In this document: piece by piece, positions 1 to 8,677 of the stretch
Position numbering within the stretch: the stretch's first letter is position 1
Layout: every line of letters starts with the position of its first letter
Source: Natronospirales bacterium
Lineage (GTDB): Bacteria; Pseudomonadota; Gammaproteobacteria; Natronospirales; REEB76
NCBI GenBank assembly: GCA_021792635.1
Contig: JAJYUH010000001.1
Coordinates: 198,515-262,514 of the forward strand
Length of the DNA: 64,000 nucleotides
Direction of reading: 5' to 3'
Notes under the pieces: model-generated
Database searches by the model: none
Seen by the model: the letters and a program-made list of their open reading frames with translations, nothing else
Told to the model about the DNA's origin: nothing
Position numbers and translations under genes: made by a program

Positions 1-1
1 T

Positions 2-118
2 TATGAAGTAATCTACGGCACCGCCTGGACTCCCGCTTACATACCCGCCGCCATGCTGACGCCCGGCGAAGCGCGGGCCGCGATCCGCAAGCGGCGCGGT
101 GACGGGGACAGGAATTGA
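2..118 (+). CDS. bioC: BioC, C-terminal tail only (malonyl-ACP O-methyltransferase)
   Basis: The open frame enters from the left edge and stops with TGA at 116-118, giving 38 residues that begin YEVIYGTAWTP. That motif matches the C-terminal part of BioC, the SAM-dependent methyltransferase that masks malonyl-ACP at the start of pimeloyl synthesis. The stop overlaps the bioD start, as expected in a biotin operon. Only the tail is visible, so the assignment rests on this short motif and on the bioD neighbour. Confidence 0.7.
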   Translation, partial: YEVIYGTAWTPAYIPAAMLTPGEARAAIRKRRGDGDRN

Positions 119-810
119 TGCGCGGCGTGTTCGTCACCGGCACAGACACGGGCGTGGGCAAGACGCTGGTTGCCGCCGGTCTGCTGCATGTGTTTGCACG
201 CGGCGGGTGGTCATGTGTCGGCATGAAGCCGGTGGCCAGCGGTGCGGCGATGACCGCGGCCGGCCCGCGTAACGCGGATGCGCTGGCTTTGCAGCGGGCA
301 GCGAGCCTGCCGCGGCCCTATGAGTGGGTGAACCCCTATGCATTTGAGGCGCCGGTGGCGCCGCACATTGCCGCCGCTGAGGCGGGGGTCAACATCAGTT
401 TGGCGCGGATTCTGGAAAGTTATACACGGCTCTGCCAGGGTGCCGATGCGGTGGTGGTGGAAGGCGTAGGCGGCTGGCAGGTGCCCCTGTCCGACCGCTG
501 GGGCATGCCTGATCTCGCCCGGCAGATGGCCTTGCCAATCATCCTGGTGGTGGGCCTGCGTCTCGGCTGTCTCAGCCATGCGCTGCTGAGCGCCCGTGCT
601 ATCCGCGCCGATGGTCTTGAACTCGCCGGCTGGGTAGCAAACGGCATGGATGCGGGGTTCGAGCGCCGTGGCGAAAATCTCGCCACGCTGGGGCGCATGC
701 TCGGCGCGCCCCGGTTGGGGGAGATCCCGCACCAACCCGGACAGACTGCCGAGGCGGCAGCGTCCCGGCTCGATGTGGCGGCAATCCCCGGCTTGTTCAC
801 TGCTTCTTGA
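118..810 (+). CDS. bioD: Dethiobiotin synthetase BioD
   Basis: BioD closes the ureido ring of dethiobiotin from 7,8-diaminopelargonic acid, CO2 and ATP in the cytoplasm. The protein begins MRGVFVTGTDTGVGKT, the P-loop typical of the family, with VVVEGVGGW further on (the conserved EGxGG) and VANGMD near the nucleotide base site. About 230 residues is normal length. I chose ATG at 118, which overlaps the stop of bioC; a TTG sits one codon earlier. No clear terminator follows. Confidence 0.93.
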   Translation: MRGVFVTGTDTGVGKTLVAAGLLHVFARGGWSCVGMKPVASGAAMTAAGPRNADALALQRAASLPRPYEWVNPYAFEAPVAPHIAAAEAGVNISLARILESYTRLCQGADAVVVEGVGGWQVPLSDRWGMPDLARQMALPIILVVGLRLGCLSHALLSARAIRADGLELAGWVANGMDAGFERRGENLATLGRMLGAPRLGEIPHQPGQTAEAAASRLDVAAIPGLFTAS

Positions 811-1112
811 ACGGTATCAGGGCCGCATTGAGCGGGCGGTTTGCGTACCTAGCGCATAAAAAACCGTCCGCAGCGTTTGCGGTTGCGTGCGCAGGCCGGT
901 GTCAAGCACGACTTGCGGAATGCACGCAAACCCCGTGATTTCCGTGCGCATACTCGCGCATTCCGTTGCGTGGATTAGGCCCTTGCAGTAGCATATCCGC
1001 CGGTTTTCCGCCGTTTCAGCCTGTACGGCGGCAGCGTTTCCACGAAAGGCGCTTCCCCGGCCAGGTAGTCCGGGAAAGGGTGGCGCGGCAGGCGGCCCCG
1101 AGGTGGACGGCC
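811..1112 (+). other. Intergenic region between bioD and the DUF2244 gene
   Basis: I see no gene here. A short hairpin at 868-882 (5-bp stem CCGCA/TGCGG) lacks a T-run and is not convincing as a terminator. A promoter for the cox locus may lie here, but no strong -35/-10 pair stands out. Confidence 0.4.
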
Positions 1113-1598
1113 ATGCTGGCAGTCGAACCCGATGCAGCCATGCATCGTATTGTGATCGTTCCGAACCGGTCACTTTCCGTAGCGGGTCTGTGGCTGTTTT
1201 ACGGCAGTATCGTGAGCGTGACATTAACGCTTGCCATGTGGTTCACGTTGCAAGGTTTCTGGCCGATATTGGCGTACGCCATCGTCGAGATGCTGTTGCT
1301 CGGCGTATGCCTTCATATATGCTGGCGACATGGCCGCTACGGCGAGGTGATCATCGTGAGTGGCGACAGGGTAATCGTGGAAAAGGGCGACGATCGCCAC
1401 CTGGAGCACCGGGAATTCAACTGTTACTGGGCGCAGGTGGTGGTGCATGAGCCCGACACACGCCTGCACCCGCCGCGCCTGTATATACGCTCGCACGGCA
1501 GCGAGTGCGAGGTCGGACAATGTCTCACCGAAGCGGAGCGCAAGGCTCTTGGGCAACGGCTTGCACAACTCATCGGCCCCGTGGGGAAAACCGGGTAG
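1113..1598 (+). CDS. DUF2244 family integral membrane protein
   Basis: Roughly 161 residues with two closely spaced hydrophobic segments (about residues 26-65), followed by a soluble part containing GDRVIVEKG and YWAQVVVHEPD. This is the DUF2244 family, often found just upstream of cytochrome oxidase genes and of unproven function. ATG 1113 was chosen because GAGGTGG lies 8-9 bases upstream; the frame is open further back but has no family-like sequence there. It ends 49 bases before coxB and is probably co-transcribed with it. Confidence 0.75.
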   Translation: MLAVEPDAAMHRIVIVPNRSLSVAGLWLFYGSIVSVTLTLAMWFTLQGFWPILAYAIVEMLLLGVCLHICWRHGRYGEVIIVSGDRVIVEKGDDRHLEHREFNCYWAQVVVHEPDTRLHPPRLYIRSHGSECEVGQCLTEAERKALGQRLAQLIGPVGKTG

Positions 1599-1647
1599 CC
1601 TGAGAAGGCCGGCGGACCATTAGATTTCCAGCAGGAGATACACACGC

Positions 1648-2967
1648 ATGGTACTGAACAATGTCAAGCATGCCCTGTGCAGTGTGGCCGGTGCAGCGCT
1701 GGCACTCATCTCGGGGCCGGCTTTCGCCCTCGATCTCAACATGCCGGTGGGTGTGACGCCCATGAGCCATGATGTCTACGATTTGCACATGTATGCCTTC
1801 TGGGTATGCGTGGGCATCGGCGTCGTGGTGTTCGGCCTGATGCTCATCTCCATCATCTGGCATCGCAAGGCCGCCGGCCATCAGCCGGCACAATTTCACG
1901 AGAACACCGCTATCGAGGTTATCTGGACCATCATCCCCTTCATCATTCTGATCGCGCTTGCCATTCCCGCCGCCAAGGTGCTGGTAAAAATGACCAATAC
2001 CAGCGATCCGGACATGACCATCAAGATCGAAGGCTACCAGTGGAAGTGGCAGTACGATTATCTGCAGAACGGTTTCAGTTATTTCAGTACGCTGGCCGCG
2101 GACAGCAATGCCGCGTCACAACTCGATTCCGGCATCAACCCGGACAGCGTGCCCCATTACCTGCGTAACGTGGATCATCCCATGGTGGTGCCCACGGGCA
2201 AGAAAATCCGCCTGTTGGTTACCGCCAACGATGTGATTCATTCCTGGTGGGTCGAGGATTTCGCCGTCAAGACCGACGCCATCCCCGGTTTTGTGAACCA
2301 GGCCTGGATCAAGGTGGACAAACCCGGCATCTATCGCGGCGGCTGCACCGAACTTTGCGGTCGCGGGCATGCCTTCATGCCTATCGTGGTGGTGGCGGAA
2401 ACCTGGAATGATTACCAAAAATGGCTGGCGGCCATGCAGGCCAGCCACGGCGCCTTTATCAATCCCGCCACCCTGCAGCCGGAACAGAATGGCAGTCCGG
2501 TAGTGTATGTGCCGGCTGAACTCAACTTCAATGCGCCCACATCCGCCCAGTTGGAGCCGGCCGCGGCCGTTTTTTCCGCTGCGGCACAGCCGGCCGTTCC
2601 GGGGACAGCGGCGACAATAGGCAAGTCTGCCCCGAAGCATCCCGCGATTGCGGAAGAAACTTGGACTATGGCCGAGGCCATGGAGCGCGGCAAGAAGGTT
2701 TACGCGGACAACTGCGCCGCTTGCCACATGCCGGACGGCAAGGGCAACCCGGCGATGGGTGTCAAGGCCATCGCCGGCGGCGCCATTGCCAACGGCCCGC
2801 TGGCGGCGCATATCGCGCTGGTGCTTCACGGCAAGGGCATCATGCCTGCTTGGGGCGAACAATTGAGTGACGCCGATCTCGCTGCCGTGATCACCTTCGA
2901 GCGGAATTCCTTCGGCAACCACACCGGTGATCTGGTGCAGCCCGCGCAGATCAAGGCCGCACGCTGA
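1648..2967 (+). CDS. coxB: Cytochrome c oxidase subunit II with fused C-terminal cytochrome c domain
   Basis: This subunit accepts electrons from cytochrome c and passes them through the CuA centre to subunit I. It has a signal peptide, two membrane helices (about 50-70 and 90-113), then the cupredoxin domain. CuA ligands are visible as H198 and the stretch CTELCGRGHAFM (C233, E235, C237, H241, M244). After an Ala/Pro-rich linker (about 290-330) comes a cytochrome c domain with CAACH at 356-360 and a probable axial Met in GIMPAWG. This is the caa3-like form of subunit II. An AGGAGA ribosome site precedes the ATG. Confidence 0.97.
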   Translation: MVLNNVKHALCSVAGAALALISGPAFALDLNMPVGVTPMSHDVYDLHMYAFWVCVGIGVVVFGLMLISIIWHRKAAGHQPAQFHENTAIEVIWTIIPFIILIALAIPAAKVLVKMTNTSDPDMTIKIEGYQWKWQYDYLQNGFSYFSTLAADSNAASQLDSGINPDSVPHYLRNVDHPMVVPTGKKIRLLVTANDVIHSWWVEDFAVKTDAIPGFVNQAWIKVDKPGIYRGGCTELCGRGHAFMPIVVVAETWNDYQKWLAAMQASHGAFINPATLQPEQNGSPVVYVPAELNFNAPTSAQLEPAAAVFSAAAQPAVPGTAATIGKSAPKHPAIAEETWTMAEAMERGKKVYADNCAACHMPDGKGNPAMGVKAIAGGAIANGPLAAHIALVLHGKGIMPAWGEQLSDADLAAVITFERNSFGNHTGDLVQPAQIKAAR

Positions 2968-2989
2968 AACCGTGAAGCAGGAGTAGAGC

Positions 2990-4594
2990 ATGAGTACCGT
3001 CGCAGTCGCCCACGAACATCATGCCGAGCATCCGCGCGGCATCTGGCGCTGGATTACCACCACCAATCACAAGGATATCGGCACGCTGTATTTGTGTTTC
3101 AGCCTGCTGATGTTCTTCGTGGGCGGTGCCTTCGCCATGCTGATCCGCGCCGAACTGTTCACTCCCGGCATGCAGCTCATGGATCCGCTGTTCTTCAACG
3201 AGATGACCACACTGCATGGTCTGGTCATGATCTTCGGCGCCATCATGCCGGCGTTCGTGGGGCTCGCCAACTGGATGATACCCATGATGATCGGCGCGCC
3301 CGATATGGCGTTGCCGCGCATGAATAACTGGAGCTTCTGGATCCTGCCGTTCGCCATGCTGCTGCTGCTGTCCACCCTGTTCATGCCGGGAGGCGCTGCC
3401 GCGAGCGGTTGGACCATGTATCCGCCGCTGATGTTGCAGACCGGTGTCGCCTTTCCGTTCACGATCTTCGCCATTCACCTGATGGGTATTTCCTCGGTGA
3501 TGGGCGCCATCAATATCATCGCCACTATCCTTAACCTGCGTGCGCCGGGCATGAGTCTCATGAAGATGCCCATGTTCGTGTGGAGCTGGCTCATCACCGC
3601 ATACCTCCTCATTGCGGTAATGCCGGTATTGGCGGGCGCGGTAACCATGGAACTCATGGACAAGTACTTCGGCACCAGTTTCTTCAACGCCGCCGGCGGC
3701 GGTGATCCAATACTCTATCAGCATGTGTTCTGGTTCTTCGGACACCCTGAGGTATACATCATGATTTTGCCGGCCTTCGGCATCATTTCGGAAATTATCC
3801 CGACGTTCTCCCGCAAGCCGCTGTTCGGCTACAGCTCGATGGTATATGCCATCGCTTCCATCGCTTTCCTGTCGTTCATTGTTTGGGCACACCACATGTT
3901 CACGGTGGGTATGCCGCTGGCGGCGGATTTGTTTTTCATGTTCTCCACCATGCTGATCGCGGTACCTACGGGTGTGAAGGTTTTCAACTGGACGGCTACC
4001 ATGTGGCGGGGCTCGCTCAGTTTTGAGACGCCCATGTTGTTCGCCATTGCTTTTCTGTTTCTGTTTACCATCGGCGGATTCTCCGGTGTGATGCTGGCGC
4101 TGGTACCCGCCGACTGGCAATATCACCAGACTTATTTCGTGGTGGCACACTTCCACTACGTGCTGGTGACCGGCGCCGCCTTCGCCATCATGGGCGCGGT
4201 GTATTACTGGCTGCCCAAGTGGACCGGGCACATGTATAACGAGAAGCTGGCCAAAACGCACTTCTGGCTGACGGCTATTTCCGCCAACGTGCTGTATTTT
4301 CCCATGCACTTCCTGGGACTCGCCGGCATGCCGCGCCGGATTCCGGACTATCCGGTGCAGTTCACTGATCTCAACCAGATCGTGTCCATAGGAGGCTTCG
4401 TGTTTGGTGCTTCACAGTTGCTGTTTGTTGCCTGCATCATTCTGTGCATCCGCGGCGGCAAGAAGGCCGAGGCCAGGGTATGGGACGGCGCCCACGGCCT
4501 GGAATGGACGCTGCCTTCGCCGCCCCCGTATCACAGCTTTACGGAGCCGCCGGCGCCGAACCTTATCTGGGCACATCCGTATCGGAATAACTGA
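2990..4594 (+). CDS. coxA: Cytochrome c oxidase subunit I (aa3 type)
   Basis: This is the catalytic subunit that reduces O2 and pumps protons, with about 12 membrane helices in 534 residues. Heme and copper ligands are present: H76 (LHGLVM) for low-spin heme a, H245 and Y249-region FWFFGHPEVY with the cross-linking Tyr256, HH at 301-302 for CuB, and HFH in the late helix. Glu254 in GHPEVY marks an A1-type D-channel. It starts 22 bases after coxB and has a GGAG ribosome site. Confidence 0.98.
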   Translation: MSTVAVAHEHHAEHPRGIWRWITTTNHKDIGTLYLCFSLLMFFVGGAFAMLIRAELFTPGMQLMDPLFFNEMTTLHGLVMIFGAIMPAFVGLANWMIPMMIGAPDMALPRMNNWSFWILPFAMLLLLSTLFMPGGAAASGWTMYPPLMLQTGVAFPFTIFAIHLMGISSVMGAINIIATILNLRAPGMSLMKMPMFVWSWLITAYLLIAVMPVLAGAVTMELMDKYFGTSFFNAAGGGDPILYQHVFWFFGHPEVYIMILPAFGIISEIIPTFSRKPLFGYSSMVYAIASIAFLSFIVWAHHMFTVGMPLAADLFFMFSTMLIAVPTGVKVFNWTATMWRGSLSFETPMLFAIAFLFLFTIGGFSGVMLALVPADWQYHQTYFVVAHFHYVLVTGAAFAIMGAVYYWLPKWTGHMYNEKLAKTHFWLTAISANVLYFPMHFLGLAGMPRRIPDYPVQFTDLNQIVSIGGFVFGASQLLFVACIILCIRGGKKAEARVWDGAHGLEWTLPSPPPYHSFTEPPAPNLIWAHPYRNN

Positions 4595-4606
4595 AAGGCA
4601 GAACAG

Positions 4607-4753
4607 GTGCAATTAGCGATCATGGGCAAGCCTGTGCAGGATCCGTCGGAACAGCGTCAGCGGCGGGCCATGCGTACCGCCATCATCGCGGCACTGGTGG
4701 CGCTGGCGTTTTATGTTGGATTCTTTCTCTTCATGCATTGGAAGCACCCGTGA
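4607..4753 (+). CDS. Very small single-helix membrane protein of the cox operon
   Basis: A 48-codon frame between coxA and the ctaG remnant. It has a charged N-terminus (EQRQRRAMR) and one membrane helix (about AIIAALVALAFYVGFFLF). Similar tiny proteins, sometimes called cytochrome oxidase small assembly proteins, occupy this position in many proteobacterial cox operons; I infer the same here from position and shape. GTG 4607 has AAAGG about 8 bases upstream; ATG 4622 is the alternative. Its stop overlaps the next GTG start by 4 bases (GTGA), suggesting coupled translation. Confidence 0.6.
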   Translation: MQLAIMGKPVQDPSEQRQRRAMRTAIIAALVALAFYVGFFLFMHWKHP

Positions 4754-4965
4754 GCGCGCTGCAGAAAACCCGCATCAACACAATCATAAAGTTGGCGGTC
4801 AATCTGCTGGTGGTGGTACTGATGTTCGGCTTCGGTTTCGCACTGGTGCCGTGGCGGCCTTTGCCGGTAACATTCCACGTTGATCCGGCATTGGCCAAGG
4901 ATGTGAACGTAGTGACCATTGCCTATACCCACTTCAACATCACGTCGAAGCGGAGTAACAGTTGA
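4750..4965 (+). CDS. ctaG: Internally deleted CtaG/Cox11 copper chaperone (N-terminal helix joined to C-terminal end)
   Basis: Full CtaG proteins are about 180-190 residues and insert copper into the CuB site. This frame has only 71. The membrane anchor ending MFGFGFALVP is typical of CtaG, and the end LPVTFHVDPALAKD...VVTIAYTHF matches the family's C-terminus. The roughly 110 residues between, including the copper-binding CFCF motif, are absent, and the join is in frame. No leftover CtaG sequence lies before coxC. It cannot be expected to carry copper. Either it is a decayed gene kept in frame, or the sequence has a deletion artefact. The GTG start overlaps the upstream stop. Confidence 0.7.
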   Translation: MSALQKTRINTIIKLAVNLLVVVLMFGFGFALVPWRPLPVTFHVDPALAKDVNVVTIAYTHFNITSKRSNS

Positions 4966-5038
4966 GGTGGAAACAGATTGACATGACGCAAGATGCCGTT
5001 CCCAATACGGCGATGGCATAAAGTAACTGGAGAGAAAA

Positions 5039-5914
5039 ATGTCAGCAGAGGCGCATGCCGGTAACCGCTATTACATCCCGAATGGTACTCACTGGCCGAT
5101 CATCGGGTCGGTGGGCCTGTTCACCACTGCGGTGGGCGCGGCCACCTGGCTTGAGGATATGGACTTCGGCAAATACCTGTTCGTACTGGGACTGCTCATC
5201 CTATTTGGCATGATGTTCGGCTGGTTTGGTACGGTAATTCGTGAGAGCTTGAGCGGCACTTACAATGCCCAGGTGGACCGCTCCTTCCGCTGGGGTATGA
5301 CTTTTTTCATCTTCTCAGAAGTGATGTTCTTCGGTGCATTTTTCGGTGCGCTGTTCTATGCGCGGGTGTTTGTGCAGCCTTGGCTCGGCGGAGCGAGCAA
5401 TAATTTATTCACCAATCTGTTGCTGTGGAAGGGCTACGAGCCGACCTGGCCATCCAACGGTCCGGCCGGTCTCGGTGGGGCGTTCGAGGCCATGAAACCG
5501 CTCGGTATCCCGGCCCTGAATACCCTGATTCTGCTTTCCAGCGGCCTGACCGTGACGCTCGCCCACTGGGGTTTGAAGGAGAACAACCGTAAAAAGCTGG
5601 TTTTCTTCCTGGCGCTTACCGTGATTCTGGGTTTCTCATTCGTGGTATTGCAGGCGCACGAGTACATCCACGCCTACACCGAGCAGAATCTGACCCTCGG
5701 CAGCGGCATTTATGGCACCACGTTTTTCATGTTGACTGGTTTCCACGGCCTGCATGTGACCATCGGCGCTATCATGCTCACGGTAATCATGGTCCGGGCG
5801 ATCCGCGGACATTTCACTCCGCAGAACCATTTTGCGTTCGAGGCAATCACCTGGTATTGGCACTTCGTGGACGTGGTATGGCTGGGGTTGTACATATTCG
5901 TATACTGGCTGTAG
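5039..5914 (+). CDS. coxC: Cytochrome c oxidase subunit III
   Basis: Seven-helix membrane subunit of the oxidase core, 291 residues, stabilising the proton-uptake side of subunit I. Family landmarks include WGMTFFIFSEVMFFGAFF, LQAHEYIHA, FFMLTGFHGLHVTIG and the final ITWYWHFVDVVWL. The ATG follows GGAGAG by about 5 bases. The gene is followed by a strong terminator at 5938-5969, so it probably closes the coxBAC transcript. Confidence 0.97.
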   Translation: MSAEAHAGNRYYIPNGTHWPIIGSVGLFTTAVGAATWLEDMDFGKYLFVLGLLILFGMMFGWFGTVIRESLSGTYNAQVDRSFRWGMTFFIFSEVMFFGAFFGALFYARVFVQPWLGGASNNLFTNLLLWKGYEPTWPSNGPAGLGGAFEAMKPLGIPALNTLILLSSGLTVTLAHWGLKENNRKKLVFFLALTVILGFSFVVLQAHEYIHAYTEQNLTLGSGIYGTTFFMLTGFHGLHVTIGAIMLTVIMVRAIRGHFTPQNHFAFEAITWYWHFVDVVWLGLYIFVYWL

Positions 5915-5937
5915 CCGCAGTTTGAGCGCGCGCTGCG

Positions 5938-5969
5938 GAAGCGCTGCCCATGGCAGCGCTTCTTGTTTT
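5938..5969 (+). terminator. Rho-independent terminator after coxC
   Basis: A perfect 11-bp stem (GAAGCGCTGCC paired with its complement), a 3-base loop CAT, then TTGTTTT. It lies 24 bases after the coxC stop. The opposing DUF2909 gene ends at 5984, just beyond it. Confidence 0.88.
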
Positions 5970-5983
5970 GCGCCGGAGATTGT

Positions 5984-6199
5984 TCAGCGATTCGGCAGCA
6001 GTCCGTGGGGGTGCAGAATCCCGGTCCAGTAGCCGAGCAGCAGCAGGAAGAACAGCAACAGGGAGAGCGCGATGCGTATGCTGAGTGCTTTGACGGCGCG
6101 GGTGGACTGGCCGCGATCATGCAGCATGTAGAACATGCCGGAGAACAGGCTCGCGACGATGAGCAGCAGAATCAGGACAATGATGAAATCAGCCAGCAT
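5984..6199 (-). CDS. DUF2909 twin-transmembrane protein
   Basis: A 71-residue protein with two membrane helices (ADFIIVLILLLIVASLFSGM and ALSLLLFFLLLLGYW) separated by the charged loop MLHDRGQSTRAVKALSIR. This is the DUF2909 family, commonly placed between coxC and SURF1 on the opposite strand. Function is unknown; assembly of the oxidase is a reasonable guess from position. I place the start at ATG 6199, the family-like MLADF, although the frame is open 21 codons further. It is divergent from SURF1 with only 42 bases between. Confidence 0.75.
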   Translation of the reverse strand: MLADFIIVLILLLIVASLFSGMFYMLHDRGQSTRAVKALSIRIALSLLLFFLLLLGYWTGILHPHGLLPNR

Positions 6200-6241
6200 G
6201 CCGCACATCTCCCAGCGGATACACGCACGGTAGCACGCGGC

Positions 6242-6997
6242 ATGCACTTCGGCAAATGGCAATTTCGCCCGACAGTATGGCCTACGCTGGTGACGCTGGT
6301 GCTGCTCATTCTCCTGGTGTGGCTCGGCATCTGGCAGTTACATCGCGCCGATTACAAGCGCGCACTGCTTGTCCAGTACCGGCAGGTCACCACGCTGCGG
6401 CCTGTCTCGCTCAACCAGGCGCTGGTTTCCGGCGGGCTGGATGCGCTGCCGCGTTACCGACATGTGCAGGCGCGGGGTCATTATGACGGCGCCCATCAGA
6501 TATTGCTGCAGGAAATGCAGCACCACGGCCAGGTTGGTTACGAAGTACTGACGCCCTTCGTGCTGGAGCCGCAGCAGCGTACGATACTGGTGGACCGGGG
6601 TTTCCTGGGCGTCAGTCCGACGGTTAAACGCCTGCCGAATGTGAATGTGGCATCCGGTACCCGCACCCTGCGTGGCGTGCTCGGTATCCTGCCGGTGCCG
6701 GGTATCCGTCTCGGCAAAGAAATGGTGCCAGCCGGCTGGCCCAAATTGATGCTGTATCCGCGTTATCGGGATTTGACAAGGCTATATGGCAATGCACTGC
6801 TCAAACCTGTGCTGCTGCTGGATGCGACGCAAGCGGATGGCTTTGTACGCGACTGGAAGCCGGATATCGGTTTTCCGCCGTTGCGGCATGATGCCTATGC
6901 GCTGCAATGGTTCGCATTGGCGCTGGCGCTTTTCATTATCTGGATTGTGGTAAACAGTAAACGGATTAAAAATGACCGAGATACCAAGCCCGATTAA
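6242..6997 (+). CDS. SURF1 family cytochrome oxidase assembly protein
   Basis: SURF1 proteins help place heme a in subunit I. The 251-residue protein has an N-terminal helix (VTLVLLILLVWLGIWQLHRA), a central domain with RYRHVQARGHYD, GYEVLTPF and ILVDRGFL, and a C-terminal helix (LQWFALALALFIIWIVV). These are the family hallmarks. ATG 6242 was chosen as it gives the usual FGKWQFRP start; upstream codons in the frame are low-complexity and unlike SURF1. Its 3' end overlaps the next gene by 26 bases. Confidence 0.92.
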   Translation: MHFGKWQFRPTVWPTLVTLVLLILLVWLGIWQLHRADYKRALLVQYRQVTTLRPVSLNQALVSGGLDALPRYRHVQARGHYDGAHQILLQEMQHHGQVGYEVLTPFVLEPQQRTILVDRGFLGVSPTVKRLPNVNVASGTRTLRGVLGILPVPGIRLGKEMVPAGWPKLMLYPRYRDLTRLYGNALLKPVLLLDATQADGFVRDWKPDIGFPPLRHDAYALQWFALALALFIIWIVVNSKRIKNDRDTKPD

Positions 6998-7601
6998 GCA
7001 GGTACGCCGCCGTAAACCCTGGATTCTGATCGGCGTACTGTCTGCAGTATTCATATTGCCGCTGATCGCCGCGTGGATCCTGTATTTCAATATCAACCGC
7101 TGGCAGTTCGGCAGCACCAGTCATGGCGAGTTCATCAAACCGGCGCGTGAGTTGGTAACCGCCTCTTTGCCGCTGCCACTCGCAGGCGGCGCACTGGCAC
7201 CTGATTTCTTCCGGGGCCGCTGGACACTGGTGTACATGAGCACGGCGTTCTGCGATCCCGATTGCGAAGAGGCGCTCTATGTCACGCGCCAGGTGCGTTT
7301 TGCCATGGGCCAACAGATCGAAGAAGTGCAACGCCTGTATCTGGTGGAAGGTACGCCGCAGAATCCCGGTAAACTCCTGCGTTTGCACCCTGATCTTACC
7401 GTGGCGGATATCGCCAACGCCGCCGGTCGGAATTTTGTGCAACAGTTCAGCAAGAATGGCCATTCCGCACCGCAAGTGGGCAAGTTCATCTATCTGGTGG
7501 ACCCGCGCGGGTTTTACATCATGCGCTATGCAATCAATGCCAAACCTGAAGGGCTGTTGAAGGATTTGCAGCATCTTCTTGGGCAGGATGGGGGCATGTA
7601 G
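6972..7601 (+). CDS. Sco-like thioredoxin-fold protein of the cox locus
   Basis: 209 residues with one N-terminal membrane anchor (about 18-40) and a periplasmic thioredoxin-like domain. The motif FCDPDCEEA carries a CxxxC pair like the copper site of Sco proteins; YLVEGTPQ and IYLVDPRGFY match the fold. A His in NGHSAPQ may be the third copper ligand, though it sits several residues earlier than in classical Sco1. It likely delivers copper or reduces the CuA cysteines. It overlaps SURF1 and is 2 bases from ctaA, so translation is probably coupled. Confidence 0.78.
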   Translation: MTEIPSPIKQVRRRKPWILIGVLSAVFILPLIAAWILYFNINRWQFGSTSHGEFIKPARELVTASLPLPLAGGALAPDFFRGRWTLVYMSTAFCDPDCEEALYVTRQVRFAMGQQIEEVQRLYLVEGTPQNPGKLLRLHPDLTVADIANAAGRNFVQQFSKNGHSAPQVGKFIYLVDPRGFYIMRYAINAKPEGLLKDLQHLLGQDGGM

Positions 7602-7603
7602 GC

Positions 7604-8662
7604 GTGGCGCGCAAGTGGTATCTGTATCTGGCGATGTTCGCCACGCTGCTCGCCATCGGCGTGATCGTGCTGGGCGCGTATGTGCGGCTTTCCCAGGCGG
7701 GGCTCGGCTGCCCCGACTGGCCGGGCTGCTATGGTCACATGAGCGTGCCGGATACCCACCAAGCCATTGCCCGGGCGGACGCCAGGTATGCCGGTCATCC
7801 GCTCGAAACGGCGCGCGCCTGGAAGGAAATGTGGCATCGCTATTTCGCCGGCAGTTTGGCGCTGCTGATTCTTCTGCTGACAGTGGCTGCCTGGTGGCGA
7901 CGGCTGCGCAATCCGAACCAACCGGTGTTGTTACCCACGTTGCTGCTGCTCACCGTCATCTTCCAGGCGCTGCTGGGCATGTGGACGGTGACGCTGTTGC
8001 TGTTCCCGCCGGTGGTTATGGGGCATCTGTTGGGCGGCTTTGCGACGCTTGCTCTGCTGGTACTTCTGGTGCTGCAAAGCGGAAATTTTCTGCGAGCGGG
8101 CGATAGCGCCACCCCCCTTATGCGCGGGCTTGCCATGGTTTGCTTGGTGGTGCTGGTTTGCCAGATCGCCCTGGGCGGTTGGGTGAGCAGCAACTACGCG
8201 GGCATTGCCTGCGCGGATTTCCCGACCTGTCAGGGCCAATGGTGGCCGCACATGGATTTTGCCGCGGCCTTTTCCTGGCGCGGTGTGGGGCCTGATTACC
8301 AGGGTGGTGTGCTCAGCGATCCGGCGCGCGTTGCCATCCATGTCAGCCACCGCATCGGCGCACTGGTGGCTTTCCTGACCGTGATCATGACGAGCCTGGT
8401 GTGCCTAGTGAAAGCTCATCGCCCCGCGCTCAAATGGCTGGGCGCGCTGGTGGGGATACTGGTGATTTGCCAAGTGGGCATCGGCATCAGTATGGTGCAT
8501 TGGGGGCTGCCCCTCGTACTTACGGATGCCCATACAGGTGTGGCCGCATTGCTGCTGGCGGCGGTCGTGTCCCTGAACTGGGCGGTGTGGGCGAAAACGC
8601 CGTCCTTATCCGCCCGCGAGATTCAGGCAGGTCCGGCAGGACCGACAGCCGGTCAAGAATAG
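7604..8662 (+). CDS. ctaA: Heme A synthase (COX15/CtaA)
   Basis: Oxidises the methyl group of heme O to give heme A in the cytoplasmic membrane. 352 residues with about eight helices in two four-helix halves. Landmarks are VRLSQAGLGCPDWPGCYG near the N-terminus, the repeated GGWVSSNYAGIACADFPTC in the second half, IHVSHRIGALVAF and the late LTDAHTGVAALLLA. The GTG start lies 2 bases after the preceding stop. Confidence 0.95.
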   Translation: MARKWYLYLAMFATLLAIGVIVLGAYVRLSQAGLGCPDWPGCYGHMSVPDTHQAIARADARYAGHPLETARAWKEMWHRYFAGSLALLILLLTVAAWWRRLRNPNQPVLLPTLLLLTVIFQALLGMWTVTLLLFPPVVMGHLLGGFATLALLVLLVLQSGNFLRAGDSATPLMRGLAMVCLVVLVCQIALGGWVSSNYAGIACADFPTCQGQWWPHMDFAAAFSWRGVGPDYQGGVLSDPARVAIHVSHRIGALVAFLTVIMTSLVCLVKAHRPALKWLGALVGILVICQVGIGISMVHWGLPLVLTDAHTGVAALLLAAVVSLNWAVWAKTPSLSAREIQAGPAGPTAGQE

Positions 8663-8677
8663 CCCCATCGCTCCAAC

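Noticed and set aside
868..882. Hairpin after bioD as terminator
   Set aside because: Only 5 base pairs and no T-run.
2951..4309. 452-residue minus-strand frame
   Set aside because: It lies opposite coxA, is full of His, Glu, Gln and Arg and has no domain; a shadow of a highly biased GC-rich gene.
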